Source of the DNA: Micromonospora zamorensis
GTDB lineage: Bacteria; Actinomycetota; Actinomycetes; Mycobacteriales; Micromonosporaceae
Direction: 5' to 3'
Assembly (NCBI RefSeq): GCF_900090275.1
Contig: NZ_LT607755.1
Span: 1,116,001-1,180,000, forward strand
Length of the DNA: 64,000 nucleotides
Position numbers and translations under genes: made by a program. Below, one piece after another: positions 48,583 to 56,086 of the stretch. The notes under the pieces are model-generated. The model ran no database searches. It was given only the letters and a program-made list of their open reading frames with translations, and had not been told where the DNA came from. How positions within the stretch are numbered: position 1 is the first letter of the stretch; each line of letters opens with the position of its first letter.

Positions 48583-49290
48583 TTACAGCGCCGCGAGCGG
48601 CTTCAGCACGCCGAGCGCCGCGGCCGCCAGCACGCTGCCCCAGATGCCCCACACGTAGGGCAGGCAGCCGTCGATCGCCCGCCGCATCGCGTGCTCCACC
48701 TCCGGCGTGGAGCCTGTCGTCATCAGCGCGCCGAAGGCCGGCCCGAACGGGCGCAGGGTGAGCCGGATGCCCAGTCCGCAGGCGATCGCGATGCTGTAGA
48801 GCAGGATCTTGCCGCCCAGCCACCTCGGGTTGGTGTCCACCCCGAACGGTGCGGCGGCGAAGAGCGTGTAGAGGGCGGTCCCGGCCAGGCCGGCGATCAG
48901 CACGGTCCGGACCGTCCAGTCCGCCCGGCGTACCCACCGACGGTGGCCTGGGCGGTGGTGGTCGGAGATCGTGGCGGCCAGCCACGCCGCCGCGAACACC
49001 CAGACCAGTGCGACGATCGGCCAGCCGAACGGGTTGATCCCGAAGACCTGCGCGCCGTGCGGGTCCAGCGCCATCAGCGTGACGCCGCTGGGCAGGAAGA
49101 GCACCAGGCAGATCTTGGGCCCCAGGTCGAGCCCGCCCATGATCTTCAGCGCGGTGGCCCGGGCGGCCGGCGTGAGGTCGGGCTTGAGGACGAACCGGCT
49201 CGACCAGAAGACCCCGAGATCCCCGCCCAGCCAGAAGACGAAGAGCACGATGTGCAGCAGAATCCACCAGCCGTGCGGGTGCGGTCCCAT
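48583..49290 (-). CDS. Four- or five-helix membrane protein (HemJ/DUF2269/CopD-like)
   Basis: The protein has 235 residues. It starts with His-rich MGPHPHGWWILLHIVLFVFW, and further helices include ICLVLFLPSGVTLMAL, WPIVALVWVFAAAWLAATI, TVLIAGLAGTALYTLF and YVWGIWGSVLAAAALGVL. Histidines in or near helices (LLHIV, DHHRPGHRRW) fit heme-binding small membrane proteins such as HemJ or DUF2269, but the match is loose. The gene is divergent from the HpcH-type lyase across an operator, so it is in the regulon. It could carry electrons to the oxygenases or handle a tetrapyrrole at the membrane. Neither is shown. Confidence 0.6.
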   Translation of the reverse strand: MGPHPHGWWILLHIVLFVFWLGGDLGVFWSSRFVLKPDLTPAARATALKIMGGLDLGPKICLVLFLPSGVTLMALDPHGAQVFGINPFGWPIVALVWVFAAAWLAATISDHHRPGHRRWVRRADWTVRTVLIAGLAGTALYTLFAAAPFGVDTNPRWLGGKILLYSIAIACGLGIRLTLRPFGPAFGALMTTGSTPEVEHAMRRAIDGCLPYVWGIWGSVLAAAALGVLKPLAAL

Positions 49291-49318
49291 GGGGCCTCCT
49301 TGACGTCTCGACCACTAA

Positions 49319-49335
49319 TGGAAACACTGTATCCG
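49319..49335. promoter_or_regulatory. Operator in a divergent promoter (TGGAAACACTGTATCCG)
   Basis: Matches 12 of 14 arm positions between the membrane-protein gene (minus) and the HpcH-type lyase gene (plus). A second GAAAC half-site follows at 49341. Can serve both directions. Confidence 0.68.
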
Positions 49336-49368
49336 CAGCCGAAACAATGGCCGCATCGCCGGAGCATC

Positions 49369-50235
49369 GTGGAACGGAAGGGCGCGAAGCCGTTGAGGTC
49401 GTACCTGTACGTGCCCGGGGACGCGCCCGACAAGCTGGCCAAGGCGGCGGGGCGCGGCGCGGACGCGGTGATCGTCGACCTGGAGGACGCGGTGCCGCAG
49501 GCCGGCAAGGACGCCGCCCGCTCGGCGGTCGCCGCCTTCCTGCGCTCCGCACCACCCGGGGTCGCCTGGTGGGTGCGGATCAACCCGGGCCGGTTGGGCC
49601 ACGTCGACGCGGCGACCGTCGTGGGGTCGGGGCTCGCCGGGCTCTGTGTGGCGAAGGCCGAGTCCGCCGCCGAACTGGTCGCCCTGGACGAGGTGCTCGG
49701 CGCGGCCGAGTCGGCGGCTGGGTCGCCGGTGGGCACGACCCCCGTGGTGCCGCTGCTGGAGTCGGCGGCGGCCGTGGTCGCGGCCCTCGACATCGCCCGC
49801 GCACCCCGGGTACGGCGGCTGCAACTCGGCGAGGCGGACCTGCGCGCCGACCTCGGTGTCACGCTCGGGCCGGACGAGCGCGAACTGCTCTTCGTCCGCT
49901 CGCAGGTGGTGCTGGCCAGCGCGGCGGTCGGCATCGAGCCGCCGGTGGGGCCGGTCAGCACCGACTTCCGGGACCTGGTCGCGCTGCGCGAGTCGACGAT
50001 GGCGCTGCGGCGGCTCGGCTTCGTCGGCCGGGCCTGTATCCACCCTGCGCAGGTCGCGGTGGTGAACGAGGTGTTCACCCCCGCACCCGACGAGGTGGCG
50101 ACGGCGGCTGACCTGGTGGCCCGCTTCGACGCGGCGGTCCGCGACGGCGTGGGAGTCTGCCTCGACGCACAGGGCCGGCTGGTGGACGAGGCGGTGGTCC
50201 GCTCCGCCCGGCGCCTGCTCGCCCTGGCCGTGTAG
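49369..50235 (+). CDS. HpcH/HpaI-family (citrate lyase beta-like) C-C lyase
   Basis: The protein has 288 residues from the GTG at 49369 (GGAG four bases upstream). It shows the CitE-like pattern: LRSYLYVPGDAPDKLAKAAG, then ADAVIVDLEDAVPQAGKDAA, WWVRINPGRLGHVDA, PLLESAAAVVAALDIARAP, and LGFVGRACIHPAQVAVVNEV near the end. The Glu and Asp that bind Mg2+ in this family are in place. Stand-alone CitE-like enzymes cleave or build malyl-, citramalyl- or hydroxymethylglutaryl-CoA-type thioesters. It could split a CoA-bound hydroxyacid produced by the 51408-63588 operon. Monocistronic, divergent from the membrane-protein gene, convergent with the cupin gene. Confidence 0.85.
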   Translation: MERKGAKPLRSYLYVPGDAPDKLAKAAGRGADAVIVDLEDAVPQAGKDAARSAVAAFLRSAPPGVAWWVRINPGRLGHVDAATVVGSGLAGLCVAKAESAAELVALDEVLGAAESAAGSPVGTTPVVPLLESAAAVVAALDIARAPRVRRLQLGEADLRADLGVTLGPDERELLFVRSQVVLASAAVGIEPPVGPVSTDFRDLVALRESTMALRRLGFVGRACIHPAQVAVVNEVFTPAPDEVATAADLVARFDAAVRDGVGVCLDAQGRLVDEAVVRSARRLLALAV

Positions 50236-50285
50236 ACGCCCGCCCGGGACCCGGGCACTCGCCGGCACGCGCGGCTGCGTGTGAC

Positions 50286-50327
50286 CGGGGTGTGACGCGG
50301 CGGTGGTCGTGGCCGCGACACACCCCG
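50286..50327. terminator. Hairpin between convergent genes
   Basis: Nested arms CGGGGTGTG/CACACCCCG (50286-50294, 50319-50327) and GCGGC/GCCGC inside. It lies between the lyase and cupin stops and can end both transcripts. A smaller dyad GCCCGGGACCCGGGC precedes it at 50242. Confidence 0.6.
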
Positions 50328-50333
50328 TCGCCA

Positions 50334-51200
50334 TCACATCCCGTCGCCGGACCAGGGACCGCGCGAACGGGACCGCACCGGCAGGGTGGAGATGACCGGC
50401 GCCTCGTCGTGCTCGTGGTAGTTGGTCGCCGTGCCGCCCCACTTGACCCACTCGTCGGTGGTGTACCAGTTGATCAGCTCGCCGTCCGACCGGATGATCC
50501 AGTCGATGTCGGTCTCGGCGACGAAGTGGCCGTGCTTCACCCCGGCCGGCCGGAAGCAGTAGGTGCCCTCGTCGATGTCGCCGAAGTTGTACGCCATCTT
50601 CCCGCCGAGCGTGTAGAACTCCTCATAGCAGGGGTGGTGGGCCAGCCGGTGGTCGCTCCAGCCCTTGTGGGCCCGGATCAGGCGGGTGTAGAAGTTGGTC
50701 ACCGGGTCGCGGTGCAGCAGCTTGATGTAGAGCGGGGTGATCGGCCCGACCGTCGGGGCGGCGGTCCACTCCATGTCGTTGGAATCCACCACCGTCACCT
50801 CGCCGACGGCGGACTCCCACCGCGCTGAGGCCGGGCTCCACTGTGCTTTCCCGACGTCGAAACCGCAGTCGCCGTACTCGCGCCAGTGCAGCACCGACGA
50901 GCCCTCGCGGATCTTGATCCAGTCCATCGGCACGCCTCGGGGCACCTGAAGATAGCCGCCCGGGCCGATCTCCTGACCGCCGTAGATCAGCGAGCCGGAC
51001 CGCACGAAGAACTCGGTGTCGGCGTGCGGCACACCGGGCCCGCGCCCCCAGTCGCTGTCGAACCGCAACGCCAGCGAGGACGATCCGTCCTCCTCGTCTG
51101 TGGAGAGCCGGCGTTCGTGGACCCCGCCCTCGCCGTGCGGCAGCTCCCCGACGTGCCAGATGTAGTCATTCTCGTGAATCAGTTCGACGTGCGCTCGCAC
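50334..51200 (-). CDS. Bicupin-type (DUF4437-like) protein
   Basis: The protein has 288 residues from the GTG at 51200, placed by GAGGAG at 10-nt spacing. Two cupin-like halves are visible: ADTEFFVRSGSLIYGGQEIG with GPGGYLQVPRGVPMDWIKIR in the first, and HPCYEEFYTLGGKMAYNFGD with YCFRPAGVKHGHFVAETDID in the second, where Glu and His could bind iron or another metal. The fold is used by dioxygenases and isomerases. In this locus it might cleave or rearrange a ring fragment. It is alone on its transcript, with a perfect operator at 51333. Function otherwise unknown. Confidence 0.72.
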   Translation of the reverse strand: MRAHVELIHENDYIWHVGELPHGEGGVHERRLSTDEEDGSSSLALRFDSDWGRGPGVPHADTEFFVRSGSLIYGGQEIGPGGYLQVPRGVPMDWIKIREGSSVLHWREYGDCGFDVGKAQWSPASARWESAVGEVTVVDSNDMEWTAAPTVGPITPLYIKLLHRDPVTNFYTRLIRAHKGWSDHRLAHHPCYEEFYTLGGKMAYNFGDIDEGTYCFRPAGVKHGHFVAETDIDWIIRSDGELINWYTTDEWVKWGGTATNYHEHDEAPVISTLPVRSRSRGPWSGDGM

Positions 51201-51332
51201 CCGCTGCTCCTCACTTCGCGTTTCAGGGTCTTCCCGGCGGCGTTTGCGGGCGGCGCCCCCAGCCGGAGGTGCAGGGCGCCAGGCAGCCGGCGATGGTGAG
51301 ATCGGCGCCGTCCGGGACCAGCATGGCTGCAA

Positions 51333-51349
51333 TGGAAACACTGTTTCCA
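51333..51349 (-). promoter_or_regulatory. Perfect operator (TGGAAACACTGTTTCCA)
   Basis: A perfect 7-3-7 palindrome 133 bp upstream of the cupin start and 34 bp from the next copy. It probably controls the minus-strand transcript, perhaps with both sites bridged. Confidence 0.8.
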
Positions 51350-51381
51350 TGGGCACGGCAAGCCCCGCAATGTTCCCCCTA

Positions 51382-51398
51382 GCGAAACGGTGTATCCA
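51382..51398 (+). promoter_or_regulatory. Operator of the 13-gene operon (GCGAAACGGTGTATCCA)
   Basis: Matches 11 of 14 arm positions and ends 10 bp before the first usable ATG (51408). GCATACGAT right behind it could be the -10 element, so the transcript may be nearly leaderless. Confidence 0.65.
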
Positions 51399-51407
51399 GC
51401 GCATACG

Positions 51408-52091
51408 ATGCGTCGAATGAACGGTGCCGAGCTGTCCGCCACCCCCGGCGGCACCGCGCGCGGCGGCAGGCTCGATGCCGACTACGCCGGTGCCGGGTTC
51501 GCCCGCCGGCTCGGCTGGGGCACCCGGCCCGCGCTCGTGCTGGTCGACCCCGTCGCCGCGTACGCCGTACCCTCGTCGCCGCTGTTCCTCGCCACCGCGG
51601 AGGCCGCGCTGGCCGCGATGGCCGCGCTGGTGGCGGCGGCGCGTGCGGCCCGGATTCCGGTGGCTTTCACCGCGGTGCGGTACGCCGACGAGTCCTGCGC
51701 CGAAGCACCCCTGTTCGCCGCGAAGGTGCCGGCGCTGTCCGCGTTCGCCGCCGGCAACCCACTCGGCGACTTCCCGACCCAGGTCACGCCCGCCCCGGGC
51801 GATCACATCGTGTACAAGCACTACGCCAGCGCCTTCGCCGGAACCGCCCTGGCCGCCTGGCTCACCGCGGCCGGCGTCGACACGGTGGTGCTCGGCGGCT
51901 TCTCCACCAGCGGCTGCGTCCGCGCGTCGGCGGTGGACGCCCTGCAACACGGGTTCCGCCCGATGGTGGTGCGCGAGGCGTGCGCCGACCGCGATCCCGG
52001 CCCGCACGAGGCCAACCTCTTCGACCTCGACGCCAAGTATGCCGACGTGGTGCCGCTGGCCGACGCGGTCGCCCGGTTGGCCGGCCACTGA
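51408..52091 (+). CDS. Isochorismatase-like cysteine amidohydrolase
   Basis: The protein has 227 residues from the ATG at 51408; a second in-frame ATG at 51417 is equally possible and no ribosome site is seen before either. The catalytic triad of the isochorismatase/amidase branch is present: Asp in ALVLVDPVAAY, Lys in IVYKHYASAFAGT, Cys in FSTSGCVRASAVDAL. Relatives include N-carbamoylsarcosine amidase and maleamate amidase, which release ammonia from a small amide. As first gene of the CoA-thioester operon it could hydrolyse a maleamate-like half-amide; this is inferred from context. The residues cannot separate the possible substrates. Confidence 0.85.
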   Translation: MRRMNGAELSATPGGTARGGRLDADYAGAGFARRLGWGTRPALVLVDPVAAYAVPSSPLFLATAEAALAAMAALVAAARAARIPVAFTAVRYADESCAEAPLFAAKVPALSAFAAGNPLGDFPTQVTPAPGDHIVYKHYASAFAGTALAAWLTAAGVDTVVLGGFSTSGCVRASAVDALQHGFRPMVVREACADRDPGPHEANLFDLDAKYADVVPLADAVARLAGH

Positions 52092-52130
52092 CCGGACCCG
52101 TTCTCCCGACTTGAGTGGGCAGGAGCAGTC

Positions 52131-52928
52131 ATGCGTAAGGCAGTCATCACCGGCAGCACCAGGGGGATCGGCTTCGCGCTCGCCCGCGAGCTGCTCTCGC
52201 GGGGCCACTCAGTCGTCGTCTCCGGGCGCTCGCGGACGGCCGTGGACGACGCCGTCGCACGGCTGCGCCCGCGGGCCCTCACGGCAGCGACGGTCCACGG
52301 GTTCGCCGTGGACGTCACCGACGCCGAGCAGGTCGAGCGGATGTGGAGCGCCGCGGTCGACGCGCTGGGCGGCGTCGACCTGTGGATCAACAACGCCGGC
52401 GTCGCCAACACCACCCGGCCGATCGTCGACACCGCGCCGGAGGACGTCCGGACGATGGTCACCACGAACATGCTCGGCACCGTGTACGGGTCGCAGGTCG
52501 CCGTCCGCGGCATGCTCACCGCCGGCGGCGGCCAGGTTTTCAACGTGCTCGGCGGGGGCAGCGACGGCCGGATCCGCCCCGGCATGGGGGTCTACGCGGC
52601 CACCAAGCGTGGTCTGGACTCCTTCACCCGGGCACTGGCCAAGGAGGTCACCGGTACCGGCGTGCGGATCGGCCAGATCCGCCCAGGCATCCTCATCACC
52701 GAGGGGTGGCTGCGCGAAGCCGCCGCCGCGCCGGAGCAGGTGGCGCGGCAGCGCAGGTGGCTGAACATCCTCTGCGACCACGTCGACGACGTCGCGCCGT
52801 ACCTGGTCGAACGAATGCTGACAAGCACCAGGAACGGCGACGCGATCGCGTGGCTCACCACCGGCCGGATGACCCGCAAGGTCCTCATCCCCGGCAAGCG
52901 GGACGTCCTCGCCCGCTACGGACTCTGA
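52131..52928 (+). CDS. Second SDR of the NOL/NYC1 type
   Basis: The protein has 265 residues. The ATG at 52131 follows GGCAGGAG. The cofactor motif is VITGSTRGIGFALARELLSR (plant NOL: VITGSTKGIGYALA). VDLWINNAGVANTTRPI, VFNVLGGGSDGRIRPG in place of the plant FNIDGAGSDGRPTP, YAATKRGLDSF with Tyr and Lys, QIRPGILITEGW, and NILCDHVDDVAPYLVERML complete the resemblance. It shares these with the SDR at 32589 but is clearly diverged from it. The reaction would be NAD(P)H-linked carbonyl reduction or its reverse. Located 39 bp after the isochorismatase gene. NOL-likeness is visible; the substrate is inferred. Confidence 0.72.
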   Translation: MRKAVITGSTRGIGFALARELLSRGHSVVVSGRSRTAVDDAVARLRPRALTAATVHGFAVDVTDAEQVERMWSAAVDALGGVDLWINNAGVANTTRPIVDTAPEDVRTMVTTNMLGTVYGSQVAVRGMLTAGGGQVFNVLGGGSDGRIRPGMGVYAATKRGLDSFTRALAKEVTGTGVRIGQIRPGILITEGWLREAAAAPEQVARQRRWLNILCDHVDDVAPYLVERMLTSTRNGDAIAWLTTGRMTRKVLIPGKRDVLARYGL

Positions 52929-52974
52929 CCGGAGCCGTCGTGCACATCAATGACTCAGGGAAGGACGACACCGG

Positions 52975-54516
52975 GTGAAGGGTGTGCAGCTCAACATGGC
53001 CGCCGGGATCCGCGAGTTCGGCCGGGCCACGCCGGGCCGGGTCGCGGTCGTCGACGGCGACCACGCCGTGACGTTCGGCGCGCTCGACGAGCGCTCCAAC
53101 CAGCTCGCGTCCGCGACGCTCGCGCACGGCATCGCCCCCGGTGAGCGGATCGCGGTGCTGAGCAACAACCGCTACGAGTACTTCGAGATATCGGCGGCGA
53201 TGGCCAAGGCCGGCATCCCGACCGTGCCGCTGAACACGAAGAACAACAGCTCGGACAACGCCTACATCCTCGCCCACTCCCGGGCGAGGGGGATCATCCT
53301 GGCCGACGAGCTGGCCGGCAACGTCGACGGCCTGCTCGACGACCTGCCGCTCGTGCTCAGCTTCGCCGGCGAGGTCGGCCAGCGGTACGAGACGTTCCTG
53401 GGACAGGGCCGTGCGATCGATCCGCAGGTCCCCGTCGACGAACTCGACCCGTTCTGCATCACCTACACGTCCGGCACGACCGGGCGGCCCAAGGGCGTCC
53501 TGCTGACCCACCGCGGACGGGTCCTCACCGCGTTCGGAGTCGGGCTGGACTACGGGCTCGGCCCCAATCGCAGCACGATCGCCGTCGCACCGATGTACCA
53601 CGGCGCGGGGTTCGCGTTCGCCTACACCGCCCCGATGCTCGGCGGCTCGTGCAGCGTGCTGCCGACCTGGGATCCGGAGCGGCTGTTGGACCTGATGGCC
53701 TCCAGTCGCGCCTCCACGGTGTTCCTGGTGCCCACGCACGCCCAGCACCTCCGCCGGTTCTGCGAGGAGCCGGCCGCCCGGTACGACCTGTCGGCGCTGC
53801 GGACGCTCTACTTCAACGCCGCCGCGTTGCCGGTCGCGCTGAAGGAGTGGGTGATCGCCGCGTTCCCCGGCGTCGACGTGCACGAGCTGTACGGCTCGAC
53901 CGAGTGCTCCATCGTCACCAACCTGCGCCCCGAGTTCGCCCTGGAACGGGCCGGCAGCGTCGGGCATCCCTGGTTCTGGAACGAGATCCGGCTCAAGGAC
54001 GACGACGGCAACGAGGTCGGGCCGGGTGAGCCCGGCGAGCTGTTCGCCCGCTCGCCGCTGCTGCTGGCCGGGTACCTCGACGACGAGGAGGCCACCCGGG
54101 CCGGATACGACGCCGACGGGTTCTTCTCCGTCGGCGACGTGGCCGTGCGCGACGAGGAGGGCTTCATCACCATCTTCGACCGGAAGAACGACATGATCAT
54201 CGCGGGCGGGGTCAACATCTTCCCGCGCGAGATCGAGGAGGTCATCGCCCGCCACCAGCCGGTCGACGAGGTCGCCGTCATCGGCGTGCCCGACGAGGTG
54301 TACGGCGAGCGCATCGCCGCGTTCGTGGTGGGCCGCCCAGGGACGCGGATCGACGTCGGAGCCCTGGAGGGCCACGTCCGGCAGCACGTGGCGCGTTACA
54401 AGGTGCCCCGCGAGTGGCACGTCGTCGACGCGTTGCCGCGCAACCCGAGCGGCAAGATCCTCAAGCGGATGATCCGCGACGGGTACCTCGCGCGTTGTCA
54501 GAAGGAGATTGACTGA
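52975..54516 (+). CDS. AMP-dependent acyl-CoA ligase
   Basis: The protein has 513 residues, from a GTG at 52975 behind AGGGAAGGACG. ANL-superfamily motifs are all present: A3 ITYTSGTTGRPKGVLLTHRG, A5 ELYGSTECSIV, A7 DGFFSVGDVAVRDEEGF, A8 RKNDMIIAGGVNIFPREIEE and the terminal NPSGKILKRMIRD with the catalytic Lys. It activates a carboxylic acid with ATP and CoA in the cytoplasm, the entry step for the acyl-CoA dehydrogenase, MaoC and thiolase-like enzymes encoded downstream. The acid may be a side-chain carboxylate of the pathway substrate. Length and motifs are typical. Confidence 0.93.
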   Translation: MKGVQLNMAAGIREFGRATPGRVAVVDGDHAVTFGALDERSNQLASATLAHGIAPGERIAVLSNNRYEYFEISAAMAKAGIPTVPLNTKNNSSDNAYILAHSRARGIILADELAGNVDGLLDDLPLVLSFAGEVGQRYETFLGQGRAIDPQVPVDELDPFCITYTSGTTGRPKGVLLTHRGRVLTAFGVGLDYGLGPNRSTIAVAPMYHGAGFAFAYTAPMLGGSCSVLPTWDPERLLDLMASSRASTVFLVPTHAQHLRRFCEEPAARYDLSALRTLYFNAAALPVALKEWVIAAFPGVDVHELYGSTECSIVTNLRPEFALERAGSVGHPWFWNEIRLKDDDGNEVGPGEPGELFARSPLLLAGYLDDEEATRAGYDADGFFSVGDVAVRDEEGFITIFDRKNDMIIAGGVNIFPREIEEVIARHQPVDEVAVIGVPDEVYGERIAAFVVGRPGTRIDVGALEGHVRQHVARYKVPREWHVVDALPRNPSGKILKRMIRDGYLARCQKEID

Positions 54517-55055
54517 TGGGGCTCAAGCAAGGCTGGACCGGGCGGTTCTTCGAGGACTTCGAAATCGGAGACGTCTACCAGCATCCGCTGGGACGCACCG
54601 TCACGGAGACCGACAACACCTGGTTCACGCTGCTGACCATGAACACCAACGAGATGCACTTCAACGCCGAGTACGCCGCACGGTCGGAGTTCGGCAAGCC
54701 GCTCGTGGTGTCGACGCTCACGGTGGCCATCGCGGTCGGGCAGAGCGTCACCGACCTGACCCAGAACGCGTTCGCGAACCTCGGCTGGGACGAGATCCGG
54801 ATGACCCACCCGGTGTTCGCCGGTGACACGCTCTACAGCGAGTCACTCGTGCTGGAGAAGCGCGAGTCCGCGTCCCGCCCGCATGCCGGCATCGTCACGG
54901 TGCGCACCCGCACGCTGAACCAGCACGGCGACGAGGTCTGCTCCTTCAAGCGCACGTTCTACGTGTACCGCCGGGGCGCCGAACAGCTGGAAAACCTCTT
55001 CCCGGTGGGGAAGTCCCCACTCTCCCTCGACGGCGACAGCAAGGAAACGGCATGA
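54516..55055 (+). CDS. MaoC-like enoyl-CoA hydratase
   Basis: The protein has 179 residues; its ATG overlaps the ligase stop (TGATG). It is a hotdog fold with an R-hydratase-type motif: RTVTETDNTWFTLLTMNTNE, then MHFNAEYAARSEFGKPLVVS (Asn/His dyad equivalent to D-x4-H), and TRTLNQHGDEVCSFKRTFYV at the end. It adds water to an enoyl-CoA or resembles mesaconyl-CoA hydratases, which share this longer layout. It lies between the ligase and the LLM-class oxidoreductase genes. Two further, shorter MaoC-type genes lie at 59962 and 60459, so this one probably acts at a different step. Confidence 0.85.
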   Translation: MGLKQGWTGRFFEDFEIGDVYQHPLGRTVTETDNTWFTLLTMNTNEMHFNAEYAARSEFGKPLVVSTLTVAIAVGQSVTDLTQNAFANLGWDEIRMTHPVFAGDTLYSESLVLEKRESASRPHAGIVTVRTRTLNQHGDEVCSFKRTFYVYRRGAEQLENLFPVGKSPLSLDGDSKETA

Positions 55056-56086
55056 GGCTCACGTACCAGCCGTGGGGGGAGACGCTCGCGGAGCTGGCCG
55101 ACGCCGGGCGCCGGGCGGAACGCGCGGGCGCCGAGGTGCTGTGGGCCTCGGAGCTGCACCGGAGCGCGACCGGCACCGCCGCGGCCCTGGCCGGGGCGAC
55201 GTCGACCGCACGGATCGGCACCTCGATCGTCCTGGCGTTCACCCGCAGCCCGATGATCACCGCGCTGGAGGCGCTCGACCTGGACGAGCTGTCCGGTGGC
55301 CGGTTCGTGATCGGCCTCGGCTCCGGGGTGCGCCGGCTCAACGAGCAATGGCACAACGTGCCGTTCGGCAAGCCGGTCGGTCACCTGCGCGAGACGGTCT
55401 ACAACATCCGGCTGTTCTGGGACGCCTGCACCACCGGCGCCGAGATCCGTGCCGACGGCGAGTTCGAGCCGATGCACATCCGCGGTTACGAGCGGCCGTA
55501 CGCCGTTCCGGAGCGGCCGATCCCGGTGTACCTGGCCGCGATGGGCCCGCTGATGACCCGGCTGGCCGGCGAGATCGGCGACGGCTGGATCAGCCACGAG
55601 CTGTGCTCACCCGGGTACCTGCGGGAGCACATCCTGCCCGACCTCACGCTCGGCATCGACCGCGCGGACGGCAAGACGCGCCACGACGTCGACGTCGTCG
55701 TCTCCGCGTGCTGCTCGGTGGCCGCCGACCCGGCGCTCGCCCGCCGCCGCGCCGCCGGTGTGGTCGGCTTCTACGCCACGGTCCGCACCTACGCCGACTT
55801 CTTCGCGTTCCACGGCCTCGCCGAGGACCAGCAGGCCGTCATCGACGCGTTCCGGGCCGGTGCCGGCGCGGACCACCTCGCGGGCAGCGTCAGCGACCGG
55901 ATGGTCGACGCGCTCACCATGGCCGGCACCCGCGACGACGTCGCCGCCCGGATCGCGGCCTATGACGGCATCGCCGACACCGTGAAGCTGAGCCCGCCGA
56001 CCCACGGGCTGCCGGCCGTCGAGATCCGCGCGGCCCAGGACGAGATCATCGCGCTGATCGGTGAGCTGACGGGAGCGACCACGTGA
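55052..56086 (+). CDS. LLM-class F420-dependent oxidoreductase
   Basis: The protein has 344 residues; its ATG overlaps the previous stop. It has the luciferase-like barrel: VLWASELHRSATGTAAALA, RIGTSIVLAFTRSPMITALE, then GGRFVIGLGSGVRRLNEQWH and RPIPVYLAAMGPLMTRLAGE, with GWISHELCSPGYL. These phrases are typical of the F420-binding branch in actinomycetes. It would transfer hydride between F420H2 and a carbonyl or C=C bond, at lower potential than NADPH allows. In this operon it may reduce an unsaturated ring or acyl intermediate. The substrate is unknown. Confidence 0.85.
   Translation: MRLTYQPWGETLAELADAGRRAERAGAEVLWASELHRSATGTAAALAGATSTARIGTSIVLAFTRSPMITALEALDLDELSGGRFVIGLGSGVRRLNEQWHNVPFGKPVGHLRETVYNIRLFWDACTTGAEIRADGEFEPMHIRGYERPYAVPERPIPVYLAAMGPLMTRLAGEIGDGWISHELCSPGYLREHILPDLTLGIDRADGKTRHDVDVVVSACCSVAADPALARRRAAGVVGFYATVRTYADFFAFHGLAEDQQAVIDAFRAGAGADHLAGSVSDRMVDALTMAGTRDDVAARIAAYDGIADTVKLSPPTHGLPAVEIRAAQDEIIALIGELTGATT

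Noticed and set aside
31169..52091. A nicotinate (maleamate) degradation cluster, suggested by a maleate-isomerase-family enzyme, an isochorismatase-like amidase, an FAD hydroxylase and an alpha/beta hydrolase
   Set aside because: No nicotinate hydroxylase, no 2,5-dihydroxypyridine dioxygenase, and the isomerase-like protein lacks an evident cysteine. The Rieske, RCCR-like and NOL-like genes have no place in that route.
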